Translations under genes and position numbers: made by a program | Origin: Streptomyces dioscori | Lineage (GTDB): Bacteria; Actinomycetota; Actinomycetes; Streptomycetales; Streptomycetaceae | Assembly: GCF_003024195.1 (NCBI RefSeq) | Contig: NZ_KZ679055.1 | Location: forward strand, 62,001-126,000 | Reading direction: 5' to 3' | DNA: 64,000 nt | Shown: in pieces, positions 17,448-25,579 of the stretch | How the letters are laid out: the number at the start of each line of letters is the position of its first letter | Position numbering within the stretch: position 1 is the first letter of the stretch | The notes under the pieces: model-generated | Databases searched by the model: none | The model's input: the letters and a program-made list of their open reading frames with translations, nothing else | Told to the model about the DNA's origin: nothing

Positions 17448-19489
17448 CCGCGGACCTCCCCCGGTGTGAGCGAGCGCTCCAGCTTGAGGTACTCGGTGCG
17501 GGCCGCCGCGAGCATGTGCCGCATCTGCAGGCGGTCGCCCTCCTCGGCGGCGAGGAAGGCACCGGACAGGGCGATGTTGCGGATCGAGCCGCCCGCGACG
17601 GTCAGCTGGGCCAGCAGCTCCGGTTCGATGCCCTTCACCGGGGTCTGCGGCGGCAGCACGCGGCGCCAGATCTCGGCGCGCTCGTGCTCGGCCGGGAACG
17701 GGAAGTCGACGACGAACCGGATCCGCCGCAGGAACGCCGTGTCGAGGGCCTTCTTCATGTTGGTGGTGAGGATCGCGAGGCCGCGGTAGGCCTCCATGCG
17801 CATGAGCAGATAGCTGACTTCGAGGTTGGCGTACCGGTCGTGGCTGTCCTTGACCTCGCTGCGCTTGCCGAAGAGGGCGTCGGCCTCGTCGAACAGGAGG
17901 AGCGCGCCCCCGCGTTCGGCGGCGTCGAAGACACGGCGCAGGTTCTTCTCGGTCTCGCCGATGTACTTGCTGACCACCTGGGACAGGTCGATGACGAAGA
18001 GGTCCAGGCCCAGTTCCTTGGCCATCACCTCGGCCGCGAGGGTCTTGCCGGTGCCCGAGCCGCCCGCGAAGAGCGCGGTGACGCCGAGGCCCCGGCGCAG
18101 GGTCGCGGCGAAGCCCCACTCCTGGTGGACCGTCGCGCGCTGCCGCACATGCGCGACGATCTCCCGCAGCACGCTCGTCTGCCGCTCGTGCAGCACCAGG
18201 TCGCCCCAGCCCGCGTCCGGCTCGATACGGCGGCCCAGCTCGTCCATGCCGATCCGGGCCTCGTTCAGCCCGGCCCGCCAGGCGAGCAGCGCGGGCTCCG
18301 GCGGCGTGGGGTCCGGCGCGTCCTCGGCCGGCAGCTCACGGCGTACGGCGGCCGCGGCGGTCCGTACGACATGGGGCGGCAGCTGGAACTGCGCCACCAG
18401 CGACCGCAGTTCGCTCTCCCCGATGTCGACGACGCCGTCGAACGCGCCTGCCCACAGGGCCAGTTGTTCCTCGTCGTCCAGGCTCGGCACCGTCACCCGT
18501 TCGCCGCGCGCCCGGTCGGACCGGCGCGGGTCGGGGCTCGACACCACGACGGGGACGGCCGCCCCGGCGAGGAACGCGTCGGTCGCCGCGTGCTGGTCGC
18601 GGTCGAGTTCACCCGCCTCCACGAGCAGGGCGGCGGGCAGCAGGATCGCCTCGCGCTGCCACAGCCGGGCCAGCAGATCGCGGTCGGCGGGGGCGGTCGG
18701 GATGTCCTCGGCGTTCATCGCGTACAGGGCGAGCCCGGAGCGGGCCGCCGCGGCGGCGGCGAGGTCGGCCCGGCTGCGCAGGTCGCCGCCGACCACCTCG
18801 ACGAGCAGCGGCGCGGCAGGCCGGGCAGGCGTGGTCCAGCCCTCGGCGATCCGGTCCGCGGCCGTCTCGTACGACGGCGGAAGCTCCTCCGGGACCGGCG
18901 CGCGGCGCAACTGGCCGTGCAGGCGCGCGTCCAGATAGGGCGAGCCGAGAAGAAAGTGCAGGACGCGTTCGTCGAGCCGCAGCCGGGACAGGGTGAGGGC
19001 CTGGGACTGCCGTGACTCGTCGGCCGGCTCGACGATCCGCCAGCGCCGCAGGGGCGCGACCGGCGTCAGCGCGCTCCAGTGCGGCTCGGCGAGCGCGGCC
19101 AGGGCGAGCGAGAACGTCGGGTACGCGCGCTCCGGGTCCCCACTCGCCGCGGCGCAGCGGGCGGCGGTGCTCGCGTCCAACTCGCAGGCGGCGGTGAGGA
19201 GTACGAGATCCCGCTCGAACGGGGTGAGCCCGAAGCAGCCGACCAGCGCGTCGAGGGGACCGGTCCCCGGACCCGCCGCACCGGTGGAACCGTCGGAGTC
19301 CGGGCCTGCGGAGGTGCCCTCAGAGGTGCCCGCCGACTCGCTCGTACGGGACGCGCGGGACGCGTGCGCGTCGACGCGGGCGAGTACGCGCCGGATCTCC
19401 GAGGTCAGCGTCGCGCCGCCGCCCCCTGTGTCCTCCCCGCCCGGTTCGTGTCCGCCCATGCCCTTGCTGCCTGCCCCCGTCGTCCGCAT
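17438..19489 (-). CDS. CIS AAA+ ATPase (Cis15/Afp15-like)
   Basis: 683 residues. The C-terminal half is a complete AAA+ domain: Walker A GGSGTGKT (about 476-483), Walker B LLLFDEADALFG (about 530-541), sensor 1 LTTNMK and an arginine-rich second region (FLRRIRFVVDFPF). The N-terminal half is a degenerate ATPase-like or helical domain ending in ELPAEDAPDPTPP, as in other CIS ATPases of this length. Such ATPases are encoded in nearly all CIS loci and are needed for sheath assembly or recycling. The gene starts 6 nt after the DUF4255 gene. Confidence 0.93.
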   Translation of the reverse strand: MRTTGAGSKGMGGHEPGGEDTGGGGATLTSEIRRVLARVDAHASRASRTSESAGTSEGTSAGPDSDGSTGAAGPGTGPLDALVGCFGLTPFERDLVLLTAACELDASTAARCAAASGDPERAYPTFSLALAALAEPHWSALTPVAPLRRWRIVEPADESRQSQALTLSRLRLDERVLHFLLGSPYLDARLHGQLRRAPVPEELPPSYETAADRIAEGWTTPARPAAPLLVEVVGGDLRSRADLAAAAAARSGLALYAMNAEDIPTAPADRDLLARLWQREAILLPAALLVEAGELDRDQHAATDAFLAGAAVPVVVSSPDPRRSDRARGERVTVPSLDDEEQLALWAGAFDGVVDIGESELRSLVAQFQLPPHVVRTAAAAVRRELPAEDAPDPTPPEPALLAWRAGLNEARIGMDELGRRIEPDAGWGDLVLHERQTSVLREIVAHVRQRATVHQEWGFAATLRRGLGVTALFAGGSGTGKTLAAEVMAKELGLDLFVIDLSQVVSKYIGETEKNLRRVFDAAERGGALLLFDEADALFGKRSEVKDSHDRYANLEVSYLLMRMEAYRGLAILTTNMKKALDTAFLRRIRFVVDFPFPAEHERAEIWRRVLPPQTPVKGIEPELLAQLTVAGGSIRNIALSGAFLAAEEGDRLQMRHMLAAARTEYLKLERSLTPGEVRGWV

Positions 19490-19495
19490 GCCGCC

Positions 19496-20443
19496 TCACC
19501 GCTCCGTGCGGTCGGGACCGCCGTCGGGGGTCGTGGAGTCCGTCGGGGCCCCGGGCTTCGGGGTCGCGGGCGCCGTGCCCTTGGCCGCGCCGCGCGGGGC
19601 CCTGCTCGCCTGGGCCGCCTTGCCGGGCTGCGCACCCTTATTGGTACGGGTACGGGCCGGTGTCTTGGCCGCGGCCTTCACCGGCGCCTTCGCCACCTTC
19701 GCGGAGGCCGTAGCGGTCGCCGTCCCGGCCGATGTCCCGGTCGACGCCTTGCCTGACGTCCCGGCCGACGCCATGGCCGACCTCCCGGCCGGTTCCTGCG
19801 CGGCGGCGGTTGCGACGGGCGCGCTGCCGTTCGGCGCCCCGAACGGCAGCGCCCGTACCGTCGACCGCTCCACCGGCTTGGCCGCCACCGGTGTCTCGCG
19901 GCCCTCGATCAGGACGAGCGCGGCCTGATAGACCACCGAGAGGGTGTACGGGGTCTGGTGGAGCATCCCCCACAGCTTCGAGGTCTCGTCGATGTCCATC
20001 ACCGTGGGCGTGAACCGCACCCGCTGCGCCGCCCCGGCGAGGTCGCTGTCGGCCAAGTACGGCTTCTCCCCCGCCAGTTCGATGATGTCGAGCGGCAGGA
20101 CGGGGATCTCGTGCAGCGTGCGCACGACGGAGCCGATCAGCCGCTGGCCGACCAGTTCCGTCTCGTCGCCGTACGCGCTGATGAGGAAGTGCAGGTCCAG
20201 TGCCGCCGCGGGGCGCTTCAGCAGCGTGCCGTCGGAGGCGCGGGTGGGCAGGTCTGCGCCGCGTTGCGAGGTGTTGGGGGTGACCTGGTAGAGGAAGACC
20301 GTGATCGTGGGGTCGGCGGGCGGGTCGGCCGACGGCTTGCGCGGCTCGACCTTGACGGCCATGTCGATGTCGGGCTGCAGGTTGGCCTCGATCAGCAGGG
20401 CGAGGGCCTGGGTGACGTGGGCGATGACAAGTGCGTTGCTCAT
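19496..20443 (-). CDS. CIS tail terminator/cap, DUF4255 (Pvc16_N) with basic disordered tail
   Basis: 315 residues. Residues 1-185 are a Pvc16-type DUF4255 domain (MSNALVIAHVTQALALLIE, ITVFLYQVTPNTSQRGADLP, LDLHFLISAYGDE, LHQTPYTLSVVYQAALVLIE), the cap that closes the end of tube and sheath. Residues 190-315 form a long tail rich in Ala, Lys, Thr, Pro and Ser (for example KVAKAPVKAAAKTPARTRT), resembling the C-terminal tails of histone H1-like or nucleoid proteins. The tail is absent from most DUF4255 proteins I know. It could be a flexible anchor. The gene is 58 nt downstream of the disordered-protein gene. Confidence 0.88.
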   Translation of the reverse strand: MSNALVIAHVTQALALLIEANLQPDIDMAVKVEPRKPSADPPADPTITVFLYQVTPNTSQRGADLPTRASDGTLLKRPAAALDLHFLISAYGDETELVGQRLIGSVVRTLHEIPVLPLDIIELAGEKPYLADSDLAGAAQRVRFTPTVMDIDETSKLWGMLHQTPYTLSVVYQAALVLIEGRETPVAAKPVERSTVRALPFGAPNGSAPVATAAAQEPAGRSAMASAGTSGKASTGTSAGTATATASAKVAKAPVKAAAKTPARTRTNKGAQPGKAAQASRAPRGAAKGTAPATPKPGAPTDSTTPDGGPDRTER

Positions 20444-20501
20444 GACGTCGGTTCCTCGGTCCGTCGTGCGCCGATCGGTCGGCAGCGGGCTTTCGGGTGT
20501 C

Positions 20502-21269
20502 TCACTCGCGCCCCCTCGCCAGGTAGTCCGCCAGACTCACGGTCGCCGCCGGTCGCCCGGGGGCGGCGGGCCGACGGCCGTCCCCGGCCGGGGCGGCGCC
20601 CGCCGCCGTCACTTCGAGGCGCCCGATCTGTACCTGGACCACCTGTTCGCCGCCGCGCCCCGACCGTCGGCCGGTGGCCTGCCGTGCGGCGTCGCGGGCC
20701 GCCGCCGTGTCCGCGGCACCGGGTCGCGGCGCGGCGGAGACGGCGGCGGGGGAAGCGACGCCCGCGCCCGAGGGGAGGGGCACGGACACCGCGCTCGGGG
20801 AGGAGGCCCGCTCCGGCTCGCCCCGCCCGGCGGAACGCCGCACGGAGTCGGGAACCGGCCGCAACGCCGGTAGGACGTCGGCGGCGGGCCGCAGCAACGG
20901 CACCTGGGGCAGCTCCCGCGGCACGGGCCGGGGCGCCGACTCGTCGGACACCGGCCGCCCGGCCTGTACCACGGTCCGCTCGCGCTCGGTACGGAGCTGG
21001 ACCTCGCGCACGGTCGGCCCCGGCAAGTCCGTTGCCTGCAAGCCCTGTTGGGGTGCGGTCGGCCACAGAGGGCCCGCCGTGTCAGGCTCGGGCGCGGTGG
21101 CCCGTACCGCCTCGGCCCGTTCGAAGGGGCCGGCCAGTCGCGGTCGGAGCCGCACCACGTCCGCGGGCGGCAGGGCGGCCGGGGTGTGCCGGGCGAGCAG
21201 CCGGTCGAAGAAGTCGGGCGCCCGTGACGCCCGCTCCTGCTCGGGGCGTCCGCCCAGGGGGTCAGACAT
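20502..21269 (-). CDS. Disordered CIS-associated protein with conserved ends
   Basis: 255 residues from the ATG at 21269 (a GTG two codons upstream is possible); it overlaps the chaperone gene by 8 nt. The N-terminus has a short helix (APDFFDRLLARHTP) and a Pro/Arg segment (VVRLRPRLAGPFERAE), the middle is low-complexity, and the C-terminus has a beta-like motif VVQVQIGRLEVTAA followed by VSLADYLARG. This end-motif pattern (an 'IGRxEV' strand plus 'LxDYL' helix) is shared by poorly conserved proteins in many eCIS loci as I remember them. A linear-motif adaptor is plausible. No enzymatic residues are visible. Confidence 0.7.
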   Translation of the reverse strand: MSDPLGGRPEQERASRAPDFFDRLLARHTPAALPPADVVRLRPRLAGPFERAEAVRATAPEPDTAGPLWPTAPQQGLQATDLPGPTVREVQLRTERERTVVQAGRPVSDESAPRPVPRELPQVPLLRPAADVLPALRPVPDSVRRSAGRGEPERASSPSAVSVPLPSGAGVASPAAVSAAPRPGAADTAAARDAARQATGRRSGRGGEQVVQVQIGRLEVTAAGAAPAGDGRRPAAPGRPAATVSLADYLARGRE

Positions 21270-21990
21270 CGGCACACAGCTCCAGGTAGTAGCGGCGCCG
21301 CAGCGGGCTCAGCGCCAGGATCTCCGGCTCGCTCCATCCGTAGGCGGTGGCGAGCAGATGGACGTCGAGGAGCACGTCGCGCGCCCAGGCGTCCAGTTCG
21401 GTCCACAGATAGGAGGCGATGTCGAGTTCGGCGCGGGTGGCCGCTCCGCACTCGGGGCAGTTGACGTTGAGCGTGAGGTCGGCGCCCGGGTCGGCCTCCT
21501 GCGCCGCCTCGGCGAGCCGGCGCCGCACCGCTTCCGGCAGCGCGTCGGCGGGGACGTCCGCGCCATGGCGTACGGCCGAGACGACGCACCGTTCCAGCAG
21601 GGCCAGGCGAGGTTCCGGGTGCCGGGCCGCCGCCGTCAGGTCGGCGGCACTCGGCACCCGGAGTTCGATCTCCCAGCCGTCCTCGGCGACCCGCACCGAG
21701 GGCGGGGCGGGAGTACCCGTCGATTGGGCCAACTCCGCGGCGTCCAGGTCGAATTCCATGTCCTCGCCGCAGGCGGAGCAGCCGAGGCGGACCTGCATGC
21801 GCTCGCCGAACAGGGTCCGGCGCAACGCAAAGAGGTCCGCCTCCCGCTCGCCCACCGGCAGCGCGGACAGCGTCTCGGCCCCGGTGTCCGGGCGGGCCGC
21901 GCGGTGGAGCAGCAGGGCACGTCCGGACGGGGCCTGGACAAGCCCGGTCTCCCAGGTGGTGAGTAGTTCGGCCGCCCGAGTGATCGTCAT
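21262..21990 (-). CDS. CIS baseplate hub assembly chaperone, gp26-like, with two CxxC pairs
   Basis: 242 residues. The architecture matches T4 gp26-type baseplate chaperone proteins found in CIS loci: an N-terminal helix (ITRAAELLTTWETGL), a first zinc-ribbon strand (CSACGEDMEF, Cys71/74), a second (CPECGAATRA, Cys178/181), and the characteristic C-terminal segment LLATAYGWSEPEILALSPLR then RRYYLEL. The two CxxC pairs together could bind one metal ion. The start ATG at 21990 follows a 160-nt gap after the tube gene, and the stop overlaps the next gene by 8 nt. Confidence 0.8.
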   Translation of the reverse strand: MTITRAAELLTTWETGLVQAPSGRALLLHRAARPDTGAETLSALPVGEREADLFALRRTLFGERMQVRLGCSACGEDMEFDLDAAELAQSTGTPAPPSVRVAEDGWEIELRVPSAADLTAAARHPEPRLALLERCVVSAVRHGADVPADALPEAVRRRLAEAAQEADPGADLTLNVNCPECGAATRAELDIASYLWTELDAWARDVLLDVHLLATAYGWSEPEILALSPLRRRYYLELCADV

Positions 21991-22150
21991 GCCCTGCCCC
22001 CCGTTCCGTACCGGCCGTCTTGGCCGCCTTGGCGGTACTGGCCGTACTGGCCCCCGCTGGCCCCGCTGCCCCCGCAGCCCTTGCTGTCCCAGCCGTCCCA
22101 GCTGAGGTAGCTGTCTCAGCTGTCGTAGCTGTCCTGCGACCCCGTGCCGG
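21991..22150. other. Intra-operon gap with repeat-like coding remnant
   Basis: This is the largest gap within the CIS operon. On the minus strand one frame is open for about 40 codons (SYLSWDGWDSKGCGGSGAS) up to a TGA that overlaps the ATG of the chaperone gene. It has no ATG, GTG or TTG start and is preceded by a stop. Short direct repeats (GACAGCTA, GGCTGGGACAGC) make it repetitive. Many CIS loci have a very small gene (DUF6760-like) at this position, so it may be a decayed or misread version of that. Confidence 0.4.
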
Positions 22151-22675
22151 TCAGGCGGGGTTCAGGAACGAGGGCTCCTCCGGCTCGGGCACCTCGTAGT
22201 CCCGCTCCCAGCCCTCGCATTCGAGCTTCAGCGACTGGATGGCCACCGCGTTGGCGTTGGCGTCCAGCTCACCGAGCACCTGGTACTCGCTCGGCCAGGT
22301 CCGGTAGAGCTTGTGCGAGACGGCCACCTGCCCGGCCTCGTTGAGGACCTGGATCACGATGTCCTTGCGGAAATCCGCTAGGGACACCTCGGAGCCGAGG
22401 CCCGCGCCGACCTGCCAGACCTTGTTGGCCCAGCGGTCGAACTCGGGATCGTGGGTGACCCCGCGCTCCAGCGTGATGCCCTCGAACTCGGAGCGCCCGG
22501 GCGACTTGCGCGGCGAGCTGGGATCGCCGCCGTGCCGGTGCTTGACGACCTCGGTGGTCCGCTTCAGCGGACTGATCTTGCTGATGCCCGCGACCGTACG
22601 ACCGTCCCACAGCACAAGGAACTTGAAGTTCTTGTAGGGGTCGAAACGCTGGGCGTTGACAGTGAACTCAGCCAT
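22151..22675 (-). CDS. CIS inner tube protein (gp19/Hcp-like, Cis1)
   Basis: 174 residues, slightly longer than the usual 145-155. Clear tube-protein family text: NFKFLVLWDGRTVAGISKIS, PSRKSPGRSEFEGITLERG (allowing for small differences) and the C-terminal strand IQSLKLECEGWERDYEVPEP. Hexamers stack into the rigid hollow tube propelled by sheath contraction. Only one tube gene is visible, against several paralogues in Afp/PVC loci. It lies 38 nt downstream of the sheath gene. Confidence 0.95.
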   Translation of the reverse strand: MAEFTVNAQRFDPYKNFKFLVLWDGRTVAGISKISPLKRTTEVVKHRHGGDPSSPRKSPGRSEFEGITLERGVTHDPEFDRWANKVWQVGAGLGSEVSLADFRKDIVIQVLNEAGQVAVSHKLYRTWPSEYQVLGELDANANAVAIQSLKLECEGWERDYEVPEPEEPSFLNPA

Positions 22676-22713
22676 CGTTTTCCTTCACGTTCTCCCTCAC
22701 CGGTACGTCGGTT

Positions 22714-24579
22714 CTAGAGCTCGAACTGCCCGGACGTCTGCTGGATCCTGACCACGACGAACTCGGCCGGCCTGACCGGTGCGATGCCGACCAGGACGTT
22801 GACGACACCGTTCGCGATGTCCTCGTCCGTCGTCGTGTCGCGGTCGCACTTGACGAAGTACGCCTCCCGCGGAGTGCCGCCCTTGAAGGCGCCCTGGCGG
22901 AACAGCGTGTGCAGGTACGAGGAGGCGCCGAGGCGGATCTGCTGCCACAGGTTCTCGTCGTTGGGCTCGAACACGACCCACTGCAGGCCGCGTTGCAGGC
23001 TCTCCTCGACATGCAGGGCGAGCCGTCGCACGGGCACGTACTTCCACTCGCTGTCGAGCGCGTCGGAGCCCTCCAGGGTGCGCGCGCCCCAGACGAGCGG
23101 GCCCACCAGTGGCAGGGTGCGCAGGCAGTTGACGCCCAGCGGGTTGAGCAGGCCGCTCTCGCGGTCGGTGAGGTCGACGGTCAGCGAGTGGACTCCCGCG
23201 AGCCGTGCCTCGGTGCCGGCCGGCGCCTTCCACACCCCGCGCTCGGAGTCGGTGCGCGCGATGACCCCCGCGACCGCGCCCGAGGGCGGGAAGGACCGCA
23301 GCCGTCCGGTGAGCGGGTCGGTGAGCTGCAGATGCGGGAAGTACAGGCCGGCGTGGTTGCCGCGGACGGCGTCGAAGGCGGCGAGTCCGGCGCGGGCGGT
23401 GTCCACGCTGCCCCAGGTGCCGGGCGCGTCGACGAGCAGGAAGATCCGCCGCTCCTCGCAGAGCCGCTGGGCCGCGGAGATGACGGTGAGCGCGTCGTCG
23501 GTCGACTCGTACGCCGCGAGTTCCGGCAGGACGAGCAGGTTGACGTCCGCGACCCCGCGCAGCGCCTGGAGGCCGGTCTTGCCCGCCTCGCTGCCGATGA
23601 GGTCGCGCGGGCCGGGGGCCTCGCCGTCCTCGCCGCCCTCCAGCGGGAAGACGGGCGGGTTGACGGAGGCCTCAAGGCCCAGGTCGTTGGCGCACTCGCC
23701 GACGAAGCGGACGACGTCCTCGGGGTCGGTGGAGCCCGCGACGACCTGGAGGCGCCGGCCGAAGGCGGTGACCTCGGCGCCCGCGAAGGCGTGCCGTCCC
23801 GGCGCGTCGGGCAGCGCCCGCAGCTTGCCTTCGAGCAGCAGGGCCAACTCGGCCACACCGGACGGGGATTCGCCGTCGCAGTCGGGGTCGTACAGCGTGA
23901 ACTCGCGCTCGACGTCACCGATCTTGACGGTCAGGTCGACGGCGAGGTTCGGCAGGTCGTGCCCGAACGGCTTGGAGACGGTGCCGGACGGGTCGGGCCG
24001 GCCCTCGCCGACGGCCTCGACGCGGACGAGCCGCGACCCGGCGTTGATCACGGTCGGCGCGTACCGGCCGTGCGAGGCGTCCATGGACAGCCCGGTGAAG
24101 CTCTCCCGGGCCCGGCCCCTGGCGTCGTACACCCGCAGGTTGAAGGTCTCGTCGGGGCGGGGCGTGTCGTGGTCGACGGCGACGCGCAGGCCGTTGCCCC
24201 AGACGCCGAATTCCTTGGCGTGCACGTCGAGGACCGCGCTCCCGCTGTGGCCCTCGGTGGACTCCAGGGTGACGCGGGCGGCCTTCCCGCTGTTCGCTTT
24301 GGCGACGCGGACGATCACGGCGACCGTGCCGCCGTTGCCGAAGAACTGGTGCACCGCGTAGCCGACGGCGCTGCGTGAACTCAGGCCCCCGAAGCGGCGC
24401 TCGAACTCGGTGAAGCTCGTGACGCGCACCGGCTCGTTCAGCGGGCCGCGCCTGGTGTGCCCCACGAAGGCGGTCACCGAGGTGGTGACGGACGAGACGG
24501 TCCGTGCGCTGCTGGGAAGTTCTTCGACGTATACGCCGGGATACGTGGGCCTGGCAGTGTTCACCGCGTTCATCGGCAT
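22714..24579 (-). CDS. CIS contractile sheath protein (Cis2)
   Basis: 621 residues and the first gene of the operon. The N-terminus (YPGVYVEELPSSARTVSSV, TSVTAFVGHTRRGPLNEPVR) and the C-terminus (LRRLALHVEESLQRGLQWVV as seen here with V at the start, FEPNDENLWQQIRLGASSYL, then VVVRIQQTSGQFEL) are the handshake arms that knit adjacent sheath subunits, both intact. The centre carries the surface domain. Length is within the long CIS sheath range. Start: ATG at 24579 after GAGGAGGGGG; an in-frame ATG two codons later is an alternative. A single sheath gene implies a homopolymeric sheath. Confidence 0.96.
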   Translation of the reverse strand: MPMNAVNTARPTYPGVYVEELPSSARTVSSVTTSVTAFVGHTRRGPLNEPVRVTSFTEFERRFGGLSSRSAVGYAVHQFFGNGGTVAVIVRVAKANSGKAARVTLESTEGHSGSAVLDVHAKEFGVWGNGLRVAVDHDTPRPDETFNLRVYDARGRARESFTGLSMDASHGRYAPTVINAGSRLVRVEAVGEGRPDPSGTVSKPFGHDLPNLAVDLTVKIGDVEREFTLYDPDCDGESPSGVAELALLLEGKLRALPDAPGRHAFAGAEVTAFGRRLQVVAGSTDPEDVVRFVGECANDLGLEASVNPPVFPLEGGEDGEAPGPRDLIGSEAGKTGLQALRGVADVNLLVLPELAAYESTDDALTVISAAQRLCEERRIFLLVDAPGTWGSVDTARAGLAAFDAVRGNHAGLYFPHLQLTDPLTGRLRSFPPSGAVAGVIARTDSERGVWKAPAGTEARLAGVHSLTVDLTDRESGLLNPLGVNCLRTLPLVGPLVWGARTLEGSDALDSEWKYVPVRRLALHVEESLQRGLQWVVFEPNDENLWQQIRLGASSYLHTLFRQGAFKGGTPREAYFVKCDRDTTTDEDIANGVVNVLVGIAPVRPAEFVVVRIQQTSGQFEL

Positions 24580-24855
24580 TCCCCCTCCTCATCGGATCTC
24601 GGGCACCGGATGACATGCACCAAGAGGCGGCAGAGGGGGTGGTTCGCATCCGGCGCACGCGGAGGTCTCCGGACGTGCGGAAGGCACGCCGGTCCACGAC
24701 ACCGCATCAGCTTCCCCCGTCAGTGCCCCGGCCGGACGGCCGTCCGGGGTCAAGCAGCACGCTTGTGACTCCTGATGCTCAAGTGCTCAATCCACCCTGT
24801 TGGCTGGGTAGTTGCGTATGCAAGGCGTGTTCACGCCACCCCGCAAGGAGATTCG
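24580..24855. other. Divergent region upstream of the CIS operon
   Basis: No gene is seen here. It must hold the main promoter of the CIS operon (minus strand) and probably that of the YchJ-side transcript (plus strand). It contains a perfect 16-bp palindrome at 24732-24747 (CCGGACGGCCGTCCGG) flanked by G/C runs, which could be an operator or a hairpin. It also has a direct repeat TGCTCAA(G/T) near 24775-24790. No convincing -10/-35 pair could be assigned by eye. Confidence 0.5.
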
Positions 24856-24909
24856 ATGGAGGGCACCACGCACAGCTCGCACACGATGTACTCGTGTCGC
24901 GGCGCCTGA
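24856..24909 (+). CDS. Possible 17-residue leader peptide
   Basis: An ATG preceded by a textbook AAGGAG site with five-base spacing opens a 17-codon frame (MEGTTHSSHTMYSCRGA) that ends 44 nt before the YchJ-family start. The ribosome site is stronger than that of the following gene. It might be a regulatory leader, or an abandoned start. No attenuator hairpin was identified, and codon statistics are meaningless at this length. Confidence 0.35.
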   Translation: MEGTTHSSHTMYSCRGA

Positions 24910-24952
24910 TTCACGGATCCGCCACAGGCCGTGGTGCAGCAGAATGGAGCGC

Positions 24953-25372
24953 ATGTCCCGACGCACCCCGCGGTCCCGCAACCAGCGCCGTTCAGCTCCC
25001 GCGCACAACCCCCCATGTCCTTGCGGTCTTGCGGAGACGTACGAGGCGTGCTGTGGCCGGTTTCACCGGGGTGAGGGCGCGGCACCGACCGCCGAGGCAC
25101 TGATGCGCTCGCGCTACTGCGCGTTCGTCAAGCGCGACGAGGCATACCTGCTGCGCACCTGGCATCCGCGCACCCGCCCGGCCCGCCTGGACCTGGACCC
25201 GTCGACACGCTGGACGGGCCTGGAGATCCTCGCCACAACGGAGGGCACGCCCTTCCACACGACAGGCACGGTGACATTCCGCGCGTCCTACACGGGCGGC
25301 TCACTCCACGAACGAAGCCGCTTCGAGCGGGAGAACGGCGCATGGGTATACGTGGACGGAGACGTGTCGTAG
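24953..25372 (+). CDS. YchJ family protein (SEC-C-motif, UPF0225)
   Basis: 139 residues. The N-terminus has the SEC-C-like zinc motif PCPCGLAETYEACCGRFHRG, followed by the family's ALMRSRYCAFVKRDEAYLLR and TWHPRTRP, and ends with FERENGAWVYVDGDV. YchJ proteins contain an NTF2-like fold plus a SEC-C zinc knuckle; the role is unknown. Start chosen at the ATG of MSRRTPRS; an ATG three codons upstream (24944) is equally possible. It is divergent from the CIS operon and there is no sign it belongs to it. Confidence 0.88.
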   Translation: MSRRTPRSRNQRRSAPAHNPPCPCGLAETYEACCGRFHRGEGAAPTAEALMRSRYCAFVKRDEAYLLRTWHPRTRPARLDLDPSTRWTGLEILATTEGTPFHTTGTVTFRASYTGGSLHERSRFERENGAWVYVDGDVS

Positions 25373-25390
25373 GCCCGCGCCCACACGCCC

Positions 25391-25546
25391 GGGGGCGCGG
25401 GGAACGGCGCAATCTTTGACCTTCCGACACACAGGAGGCGCACCCCCACCCACCCAGGGGCGCGGGGAACTGCGCAGTCTTTTGTCTTTGAAGGGGCGCA
25501 GCCCCCGAAGGGGCGCGGGGAACGGCGCGCCCAGCCACGACGCGCC
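25391..25546. repeat. Three copies of the GGGGCGCGGGGAACKGCGC dispersed repeat
   Basis: Copies at about 25391, 25455 and 25508, all in the same orientation, fill the gap after the YchJ gene. The third continues into the family's longer 3' part (CCAGCCACGACGCGCC). The gap lies between convergent genes (YchJ-like and the GntR regulator). Confidence 0.85.
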
Positions 25547-25579
25547 GTCAGCCGACAGCAGGCAGCGGACCGGGACCTG

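Noticed and set aside
17131..17562. N-terminal extension of the giant DUF4157 frame
   Set aside because: It overlaps the 106-residue gene and the ATPase end; the ATG at 17130 has the ATGA junction typical of the operon.
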